NCBI GenBank assembly: GCA_030447725.1
Contig: JAUJOQ010000001.1
Location: forward strand, 249,068-313,067
Length of the DNA stretch: 64,000 nt
Direction: 5' to 3'
DNA from: Thermoleophilaceae bacterium
GTDB taxonomy: Bacteria; Actinomycetota; Thermoleophilia; Solirubrobacterales; Thermoleophilaceae
Under the pieces are notes generated by a model. It was not told the origin of the DNA. It made no database searches and saw nothing but the letters and a program-made list of their open reading frames with translations. Below, one piece after another: positions 59,052-64,000 of this stretch; within the stretch, counting starts at the first letter, position 1; every line of letters starts with the position of its first letter. The translations under genes and the position numbers were made by a program.

Positions 59052-59854
59052 CTAGGCCCGGTTGAGCACGTCGTCAAGGTGCGCGGCGAAGGCCGCGGCC
59101 GCCTGCCGGGTGACCTCACCGGCCTCCGGGAACTCCCGATCCTCGATGGCCGCCACGGACTGGACCTCGCGCACGGTCGAGGCCATGAAGGCCTCGCGCG
59201 CGCCGAGCAGCTCGTCCGCGGCCACCGGGCGCTCGGTGGCCGCCACGAGATCGATCAGGTGTGCACGGGTGATGGACGCGCGAGGATGTGGTCCTCGAGC
59301 GGCGGCGTGCACAGGGCCCCCGAGCCGTCGACCCAGAACAGCGACGAGGTCGGTCCCTCGAGCACCCGCCCGTGTGGCGTCACCAGCAGGGCCTCGTCGA
59401 ATCCGCGCTCGCGCGCCAGACGGCTGCAGAGCATGTTGGCCGAATAGGAGAGGGACTTCACGCCGTCGAGCACACGGGTGGGCGCGTAGGTCACGAAACC
59501 CAGCCGCACGCGCTCCTCCATCAGCTTGGCCTGCTCGGTGAGTGCCAGCCGGCGACCCTCCCGCGTGAGCACGAGCCTCAGGCATCCGTCGAAGCCGGCG
59601 CCCCCCCGAGCCTCGAGCAGCGCAGGTATCTCCCGCTCGTAGGACTCCCGCGGGAAGGGGCCAGGCAGGCGGAGGTTCGCGGCGGAGCGCTGCATCCGAT
59701 CCAAGTGCTCCGCGAGCGCGAACGGCTGCCCGTCGTAGACGCGGATCACCTCGAAGGCGCCGTCGCCGCGGAGAAAGCCCTCGTCGGTCACGGGGATGGT
59801 GGTCTCCGCGGCGGGGGCGGTCGAGCCGTCGAGGCACGCCAGCTCTTCGCTCAT
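59052..59854 (-). pseudogene. Class IV aminotransferase, frameshifted
   Basis: A PLP fold-type IV enzyme related to branched-chain aminotransferase and 4-amino-4-deoxychorismate lyase (PabC). ATG 59854 opens a frame with VTDEGFLRGDGAFEVIRVYDG, YAPTRVLDGVKSLSYSANM (PLP lysine in GVKSLSY), and EGPTSSLFWVDG. That frame ends at 59255 shortly after LEDHILA. The expected continuation, SITRAHLIDLVAA up to AAHLDDVLNRA, lies in another frame. A 2-base gain in a CGCGCG tract near 59278-59283 explains it. Either a genuine pseudogene, programmed slippage, or a sequencing error. Confidence 0.85.
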
Positions 59855-59908
59855 GCGAGCTTCATAGCAGCCCGTTTGCCGCGGGGCGGTCAAGGGTAGC
59901 CGCGACGG

Positions 59909-60067
59909 ATGACCGGAGACCGCGAACGCCCCGAGACCCCGGCGTCCGACGAGGACGAGGAGTACCCCGCGGGCAGCGAGGTGGCGTCGGAGCCCGCAGG
60001 CGTGGGCGACGGCGTCGAGGACGCCGACCAGCCTGGACTGTCCGAGGATCCTCCCCGGGCCGACTGA
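59909..60067 (+). CDS. Very small acidic protein
   Basis: A 52-residue frame, almost entirely hydrophilic and acidic (clusters DEDEEY, GVEDAD, LSEDP), likely disordered. ATG 59909 lies 54 bases from the divergent aminotransferase start. It is followed after 5 bases by another tiny gene of opposite charge. No family is recognised. The codon pattern (GC-rich third positions) is consistent with coding but not decisive. Confidence 0.45.
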   Translation: MTGDRERPETPASDEDEEYPAGSEVASEPAGVGDGVEDADQPGLSEDPPRAD

Positions 60068-60072
60068 CCGCG

Positions 60073-60213
60073 ATGCTGCGCGCGGTCCTCAAAGCCTTCG
60101 CCGGACGGCGCCTGGCCCGCTTCCTGCCCGGGGGCTGGCTGACGATGCTCCTGTTCAGCCCGCGGGTGCGCAGCGCGATCAGGCGGCGCTGGCAGGCGCG
60201 AGGTGGCTCCTAG
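60073..60213 (+). CDS. Very small basic membrane-associated protein
   Basis: A 46-residue frame: basic ends (GRRLAR, RVRSAIRRRWQARGG) around a short hydrophobic segment (FLPGGWLTMLLFSP, about residues 22-35). It could insert in the membrane or form an amphipathic peptide. It begins 5 bases after the small acidic gene, so the pair may be co-translated. No family is recognised. Confidence 0.45.
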   Translation: MLRAVLKAFAGRRLARFLPGGWLTMLLFSPRVRSAIRRRWQARGGS

Positions 60214-60274
60214 ACTTCGCACGCAGCCCAAGGCTGCGACCACGCGGTCGAGGCTCCGCTGGGGCGTTCGAAAG

Positions 60275-60347
60275 TGGGCCGTGAAGGACTCGAACCTTCA
60301 ACCTTGAGATTAAGAGTCTCCTGCTCTACCAGTTGAGCTAACGGCCC
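60275..60347 (-). tRNA. tRNA-Lys (anticodon CTT)
   Basis: A complete 73-nt cloverleaf on the minus strand. Acceptor GGGCCGT/ACGGCCC, D arm GCTC/GAGC, anticodon loop CTCTTAA with anticodon CTT, and T arm GAAGG-TTCGAGT-CCTTC. The bottom pair of the anticodon stem is G-A. The discriminator is A and CCA is not encoded. Confidence 0.96.
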
Positions 60348-60380
60348 CGCAAGAAAAGTCCCCGAAGAGGGCGATACCTA

Positions 60381-60404
60381 CTCGGGGAGGGGCGCAGCCG
60401 GACC
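60381..60404 (-). repeat. Half copy of dispersed repeat upstream of tRNA-Lys
   Basis: On the minus strand, GGTCCGGCTGCGCCCCTCCC then CGAG. It is a half element with one change in the TGCGCTCCT core. It lies between the end of the STAS gene and tRNA-Lys. Confidence 0.6.
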
Positions 60405-60408
60405 TTAC

Positions 60409-60765
60409 CTACTCCGCTGGGGAGTTGAGCGCGCCGATAGCCTCGTCCCGGGTGGCGTGGATCGGGAAGACGCGGTCGAGGCCGGTGATCTCGAAGATCT
60501 TGGTGATGTTCTGATCGGTGCACACGAGGGCGAGGGCCCCACCGCTTGGGCGCAGCCGCTTGACCCCGCCGACGAGCACGCCGAGGGTGGTGGAGTCGAT
60601 GAAGGTGGCCCCGGAAAGGTCGACCACGATCTGCTTCTTGCCTGCGTCGATCAGCTCGACCATGCGCTCCTTGAACTCGGGCGCGGTGTAGAGGTCGATC
60701 TCTCCGCCGAGTTCGATGACGTGGGTCTCCTCATCGACCTCGGAGTCTTGAATGTGAAAGTTCAC
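60409..60765 (-). CDS. STAS-domain anti-anti-sigma factor
   Basis: A 118-residue anti-sigma factor antagonist of the SpoIIAA/RsbV type. VIELGGEIDLYTAPEFKERMVELI (about 16-39), then IVVDLSGATFIDSTTLGVLV (about 47-66) contains the regulated Ser/Thr in the DST motif. A late GLDRVFPIHATRDEAI closes the domain. Such proteins bind RsbW-like kinases when unphosphorylated and free a sigma factor; the RsbW-like gene at 43.9 kb is a possible but unproven partner. GTG 60765 has AGGAG 6 bases upstream; the longer frame is not supported. Confidence 0.92.
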   Translation of the reverse strand: MNFHIQDSEVDEETHVIELGGEIDLYTAPEFKERMVELIDAGKKQIVVDLSGATFIDSTTLGVLVGGVKRLRPSGGALALVCTDQNITKIFEITGLDRVFPIHATRDEAIGALNSPAE

Positions 60766-60817
60766 ACTTCTCCTGTTCGTCGTCGGCTCTCCGGACGCGC
60801 ACTGTACCGCTGCGAAG

Positions 60818-61504
60818 CTATGGCGTGGGGGTGGCAGGCGGGACCGAGGCACCGCCCGTGGCGGCGGGGGCCTTGGCCCGCTCCGCCTCGGCCATGATCG
60901 CCTTGCGCTGCTTCTTCGGCGCCAGATCCACCGCCTTCTGAGCAGCCAGGTCCGCGGTCCGCGTGTCTCCGGCCAGTGTTGCGTACTCAACGAGCGTCAG
61001 GTAGCTGTCGGTGTCGTTCAGCACGCGCGCGCGCAGTGCCGCCGCCTCCTTGGCCTCCCGGGGCCTGTTGAGCGCGTTGGGGTCGTAGATCTGCAGCGCG
61101 GTGAGCGCGAGCGACGGGTCGGGCTGCTCAGGCTCGAGCGCGAGGTAGGCGCGGTAGTTGGCGTCAGCCTTGCGCAGGTCGTCCTGGCCCTCCTCGGGGA
61201 TCCTGCCGTCTTCTCCGACCGGCAGAGCGGCGGCCAGTGAGTAGTAGTCGCGAGCCAGCGCCTTGCGCGCCGCCTCGTCCTGAGGGTTGGCCTTCACCCG
61301 CTCCTCGCTGGTCTCCACGCGCTCCTCGATGATGCCGTTGCCGTTGCCGCCGCCGCCGCCGCGCTCGGAGAACGCGTCGAAGAGGCCGCCGGACACGTCG
61401 CCGCCGATGCCGAAGAGGACCAGGCCGCCTCCCATGAGGATGGCGAGGCCGAGGTAGGTGGCTTGCACCACCCGCCGACGCTTGCCCTGAATATCGAACA
61501 GCAT
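60818..61504 (-). CDS. Membrane-anchored TPR-like protein
   Basis: A 228-residue protein. After a basic start (GKRRRVVQ) come a membrane segment (about 16-36) and a Gly-rich linker with a poly-Gly run. A helical region (about 58-210) follows with TPR-like spacing, for example AARKALARDYYSLAAALP and ADANYRAYLALEPEQPD. The last 20 residues are Ala/Pro/Thr-rich. It lies 16 bases after tatC and probably shares its transcript, suggesting a role near protein export; this is inference. Confidence 0.75.
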   Translation of the reverse strand: MLFDIQGKRRRVVQATYLGLAILMGGGLVLFGIGGDVSGGLFDAFSERGGGGGNGNGIIEERVETSEERVKANPQDEAARKALARDYYSLAAALPVGEDGRIPEEGQDDLRKADANYRAYLALEPEQPDPSLALTALQIYDPNALNRPREAKEAAALRARVLNDTDSYLTLVEYATLAGDTRTADLAAQKAVDLAPKKQRKAIMAEAERAKAPAATGGASVPPATPTP

Positions 61505-61520
61505 GCCTCGCGCAGCCTAG

Positions 61521-62288
61521 CTAGCTGCCTTCGGCCGGGGCTATCTGCGCGTCGGGAACATCCTTGGGGGCGAAGATCGAGGCCAGCACGATGCTGCCCT
61601 CGTACAGGAGGATCATCGGGAGCATCTCGAGGAGCAGCGTGATCGGGTCGATCGTGGGGAGGAAGGCGGCCAATACAGCTATTGCGAGGATCGCGTAACG
61701 CCGGTTCTTACGCAGCTTCTGCGGCGTGGTGATGCCAAGACGGACGGCCGCAAGGATGGCTATCGGCACCTGGAAACCCAGCCCCATCGCCGCCATGGTG
61801 AGCATCACGAAGCTGTAGTAGTCGCGCGCTCGGACCTGGGTGTTGAACTCGTCCGAGTTGAAGCTGAGCAGGAAGTCCGTAGCCGGCGGAAGCACGACGA
61901 AGTAGCAGAAGAGCACTCCCAGCACGAAGAGCACGGGCGCCATCAGGATGAGCGGCGTGGCCACCCGGCGCTCCATGGGGCTGAAGGCGGGCAGGATGAA
62001 TGCGTAGAGCTGGTAGATGATCACCGGCAGCGCGAGCAGCACGGCGAAGTAGGCCGAGTTGGTGAGCGTGGTGGTAAAGGGCTCGGTGACCCCGAAGGTG
62101 ATCGGCTCCGGGAGATTGGAGGGGAGCGGATCGTTGACGATCTCCAAGATCAGGTGGTTCTGCCACGAGCACAGCGCGAACGCGGCGAAGAACGCCGAGA
62201 TGGCGATGAAGATGCGCGTGCGAAGCTCGCCGAGATGGTCGACGAGGGTGAGCCGGTCCTCGTGGTCGATGGGCCTGACGCGCGGCAC
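61521..62288 (-). CDS. tatC: Sec-independent protein translocase TatC
   Basis: Core receptor of the twin-arginine translocase for folded proteins. The 255-residue protein has the start DHEDRLTLVDHLGELRTRIFIAI with the essential LxELRxR motif, a first helix (about 25-42), PEPITFGVTEPFTTTLTNSAYFAVLLALPVIIYQLY, FILPAFSPMERR, and a further four helices, including LSFNSDEFNTQVRARDYYSFV. Length is normal. The GTG start at 62288 lies 34 bases after tatA. Confidence 0.96.
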   Translation of the reverse strand: MPRVRPIDHEDRLTLVDHLGELRTRIFIAISAFFAAFALCSWQNHLILEIVNDPLPSNLPEPITFGVTEPFTTTLTNSAYFAVLLALPVIIYQLYAFILPAFSPMERRVATPLILMAPVLFVLGVLFCYFVVLPPATDFLLSFNSDEFNTQVRARDYYSFVMLTMAAMGLGFQVPIAILAAVRLGITTPQKLRKNRRYAILAIAVLAAFLPTIDPITLLLEMLPMILLYEGSIVLASIFAPKDVPDAQIAPAEGS

Positions 62289-62322
62289 GGGGTCCGCGAC
62301 CTCCTATCGGCGTTGCGAGGCT

Positions 62323-62556
62323 CTAGGAGCTCTGGCGGCCGGCGGGCGTGGCGTCGGACTTCTCGCTGCGAACCGGCTCGGCCTTCTCGCTGGCCGGAAG
62401 CTCCTTGTCGTCATTCTTGCTGTCGCCGGTTACGGAGTCCTTGAACTCGCGCATCCCGCTGCCGAGCGAGCGGCCCAGGTCGGGAAGGCGCTTGGGTCCG
62501 AAGATCACGAGGACGATTAGGAGGACGATGCCTATCTCTAGGGGGCCGAACGGCAT
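62323..62556 (-). CDS. tatA: Sec-independent protein translocase TatA
   Basis: Pore-forming partner of TatC. The 77-residue protein has a short N-terminal membrane helix (PFGPLEIGIVLLIVLVIFGP), the hinge FGPKRLPDLGRSLG with conserved FGP, and an amphipathic helix (about 22-40), then a charged tail. ATG 62556 is preceded by AGGAG. A longer upstream frame is not supported, since the helix must be at the very N-terminus. Confidence 0.95.
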   Translation of the reverse strand: MPFGPLEIGIVLLIVLVIFGPKRLPDLGRSLGSGMREFKDSVTGDSKNDDKELPASEKAEPVRSEKSDATPAGRQSS

Positions 62557-62661
62557 GAGGAGGACTCCTGAAGTTTCGGGGTGGCGACTCGCACCCGGGG
62601 CGGGCTGGTCGCAGACTGGATCGTAGCGTCGGTGGTTATTCGCGCCAGCTTCCGCCACGGA

Positions 62662-63240
62662 TCATCCCTCGCCTGAGGGTTCGAAGTTCTTGTAGAAGCG
62701 GCTCGGCGTGGGCTCGACCTGGCCCTGGTACCTGCTGCCCGTGGCACCCGAGCCGTAGGGCTTCTCGACCGGCCCGTCCATGCGCATGAAGGAGATCTGG
62801 CCGATCGGCATGCCCTCGTAGATGGTGATCGGCAGGTTGGCGACGTTGGACAGCTCCAGCGTGAGATTGCCCGAGAAGCCGCTGTCCACGAACCCGGCCG
62901 TCGAATGGATGAGCAGGCCCAGCCGCCCGAGCGAGCTCTTGCCTTCGAGGCGGGCAACCAGGTCGTCGGGCAGCGTCACCCTCTCGAGCGTCTGCCCCAG
63001 CACGAACTCCCCCGGATGCAGGATGAAAGGCTTCCCGCCGTCCACCTCCACCAGCTCTGTGAGGCCCTCCATCGGCTCACGGACGTCGATGTAGGGGTAG
63101 CGCGAGTTGTTGAAGACCCGGAAACGACGATCCACCCGCACGTCGATGCTCGACGGCTGGATGAGCGAGGAGTCGTGGGGTTCGATCACGATCCGCCCGG
63201 CCTCGATCTCGGAGCGGATGGTGCGATCGCTGAGAACCAC
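62662..63240 (-). CDS. dcd: dCTP deaminase (possibly bifunctional with dUTPase)
   Basis: Deaminates dCTP to dUTP for thymidylate synthesis. The 192-residue trimeric enzyme has [13 protein letters not shown] (3-15), [30 protein letters not shown], the active-site stretch [20 protein letters not shown] followed by [15 protein letters not shown], and the end [18 protein letters not shown]. Actinobacterial enzymes of this length often also hydrolyse dUTP to dUMP; I cannot settle that here. The GTG start at 63240 follows a TACACT box by about 11 bases. Confidence 0.94.
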   Translation of the reverse strand: MVLSDRTIRSEIEAGRIVIEPHDSSLIQPSSIDVRVDRRFRVFNNSRYPYIDVREPMEGLTELVEVDGGKPFILHPGEFVLGQTLERVTLPDDLVARLEGKSSLGRLGLLIHSTAGFVDSGFSGNLTLELSNVANLPITIYEGMPIGQISFMRMDGPVEKPYGSGATGSRYQGQVEPTPSRFYKNFEPSGEG

Positions 63241-63259
63241 TGGCGGCGCAGTGTATTGA

Positions 63260-63290
63260 CCAAAGGGGGAGGCACCGCCGCCCCCCTTGG
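63260..63290. repeat. Imperfect GC hairpin (second repeat family)
   Basis: CCAAAGGGGGAGGC and GCCGCCCCCCTTGG pair over 12 positions with two mismatches, around loop ACC. It is clearly related to the perfect hairpin at 24354-24380, and both continue with a C-run and CCGGG or CCAGG. It lies between the divergent dcd and zinc-ribbon genes. Confidence 0.75.
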
Positions 63291-63352
63291 CAACCCGCCC
63301 AGGCGGCGGGCATTTCGCTCAAGTCGTCCGAGGTCCTGCCGATACGGGCGGC

Positions 63353-63778
63353 ATGGAAGGCAAGGAGGAGAGAGATTCGCACTACGTGAAGCGCGTCGTG
63401 CTGCCCAGCGGCAAGACGATCGAGGTCGTCTACTTCAAGGATGCCGTGGAGCAGGACTCGAGCTTCCGCACCGTTGCGGAGCCGGACCGGGCCCTGCACG
63501 TGTGCACCGCATGCAGCTCCGCGCTCGTGTACCCCACGGGATGGGAGGAGGCGGACGGCGACCGCTGGCGCGTGCAGCTGCGTTGTCCCGACTGCGAGCA
63601 CCGAAGCGAAGGTGTCTTCTCCCAGTCCACGGTCGAGGCCTTCGACAAGGAGCTCGACGACGGCACCGATGTCCTCGCGGCCGAGCTGCGCCGACTCTGC
63701 CGGGCCAACATGGCCGAAGAGATCGACCGCTTCACGGCCGCGCTGGACTCTGGCGCGATCCTGCCCGAAGACTTCTAG
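63353..63778 (+). CDS. Zinc-ribbon hypothetical protein
   Basis: A 141-residue soluble protein. After a charged start and a beta-rich part (VKRVVLPSGKTIEVVYF), two CxxC pairs (CTAC at about residues 51-54 and CPDC at about 78-81) form a likely zinc ribbon with the usual spacing of 23 residues. A helical acidic C-terminus (DGTDVLAAELRRL, MAEEIDRFTAAL) follows. I do not know its function. The stop overlaps that of the convergent polyprenyl synthase gene by 4 bases. Confidence 0.8.
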   Translation: MEGKEERDSHYVKRVVLPSGKTIEVVYFKDAVEQDSSFRTVAEPDRALHVCTACSSALVYPTGWEEADGDRWRVQLRCPDCEHRSEGVFSQSTVEAFDKELDDGTDVLAAELRRLCRANMAEEIDRFTAALDSGAILPEDF

Positions 63779-64000
63779 GCGTACCTCTCGACCACGCCGT
63801 CGGCCACCAGGTCGAGGGCCTTTCGCCGGCCGGCGGGCAGGTCGACATCGACCAAGCCCGCCTTCGCCTCGGCCACGTGGCGCAGCGCCTCCGCTCGGGC
63901 CTCTTCCAGGGCGCCGGTTGCCGCGATCCTCTCGCACAGCGCGTCCGCCTGGGGGGGTTCGGTGACGGCGGCGCGCAGATCCATCCGCTCGAGCTGCGAG
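63775..64000 (-). CDS. Polyprenyl diphosphate synthase, C-terminal part
   Basis: Only the last 75 or so residues are in the window. The pattern ATGALEEARAEALRHVAEAKAGLVDVDL and KALDLVADGVVERYA matches the terminal helices of trans-isoprenyl diphosphate synthases, where the protein ends with a hydrophobic Arg-Tyr segment. The diagnostic DDxxD motifs lie outside the window, so the chain length product is unknown. Confidence 0.75.
   Translation of the reverse strand, partial: SQLERMDLRAAVTEPPQADALCERIAATGALEEARAEALRHVAEAKAGLVDVDLPAGRRKALDLVADGVVERYA

Noticed and set aside
58734-59447. Frames through the repeat array with repeated peptides such as GGAQPERC
   Set aside because: They arise because the 50-bp period keeps several frames open; no start site or conserved domain supports translation.

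Overview
The window looks like an ordinary chromosomal stretch of a high-GC actinobacterium. By eye G+C is around 70%, GTG and TTG starts are common, and genes are packed with many 4-base ATGA or GTGA overlaps. Gene content (choice-of-anchor B protein, MpaB-like DUF2236 protein, CobA-HemD fusion beside ccm genes, a trehalose TreT/OtsA pair, a c-di-AMP riboswitch in front of a cell-wall peptidase) fits a deep-branching class such as Thermoleophilia (Solirubrobacterales). That placement is inference and was not checked against a database. I see no rRNA, prophage, insertion sequence or CRISPR array.

Layout. 1-3.8 kb (minus): ftsH (cut by the window edge), a DUF1385 protein and an M20 peptidase. 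3.9-10.3 kb (plus): a secreted choice-of-anchor B protein, a BrkB-like membrane protein, rarA and an aldehyde dehydrogenase. 10.5-11.3 kb (minus): an MpaB-like protein. 11.4-20.8 kb (plus): a long tetrapyrrole, molybdopterin and cytochrome c block (met8-like, moaC, mogA/moaB, ccmA, ccmB, ccmC, ccmD-like, hemA, hemC, cobA-hemD, SAM hydroxide adenosyltransferase, birA). 21-23.5 kb (minus): a large DEAD/DEAH helicase. 23.7-27.3 kb (plus): TlpA-like thioredoxin, GNAT, GalT-like, AEC transporter and a hypothetical gene, followed by tRNA-Arg(CCT).

27.4-38.4 kb: pyrE, a small membrane protein, the riboswitch with an M23 peptidoglycan peptidase, an L,D-transpeptidase, a CPBP protease, a HAD protein, a mannosyltransferase-like protein, mscS, a class A penicillin-binding protein and thiL. 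Cell envelope work dominates here. 38.3-47.6 kb: a FlgM-like small gene, a metal-site-less M28-like membrane protein, a two-component system with an HtrA protease, an RsbW-like protein, treT and otsA. 47.6-53.6 kb: the replication/ribosome cluster rpsF, (FkbM methyltransferase), ssb, rplI, dnaB, a DnaC-like loader and purA, with rpsR missing from its usual slot.

53.7-64 kb: DUF4282 and RDD membrane proteins, then a minus-strand nucleotide-sugar cluster (wecB, a drastically shortened UDP-sugar dehydrogenase, Gfo/Idh oxidoreductase, hexapeptide acyltransferase, membrane protein). After it come a tandem repeat array, a frameshifted class IV aminotransferase, two tiny genes, tRNA-Lys(CTT), a STAS protein, a TPR protein, tatC, tatA, dcd, a zinc-ribbon protein and the tail of a polyprenyl synthase.

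The most unusual signal is a dispersed palindromic repeat family. Its core is an 8-bp stem with an AAC loop followed by TGCGCTCCT. It lies between genes (8.6, 58.8 and 60.4 kb) and inside reading frames (hemA, the mannosyltransferase-like gene and, decayed, the histidine kinase). At 58.8 kb it has expanded into four 50-bp tandem units, and two stem sequence types exist with base changes that preserve pairing.
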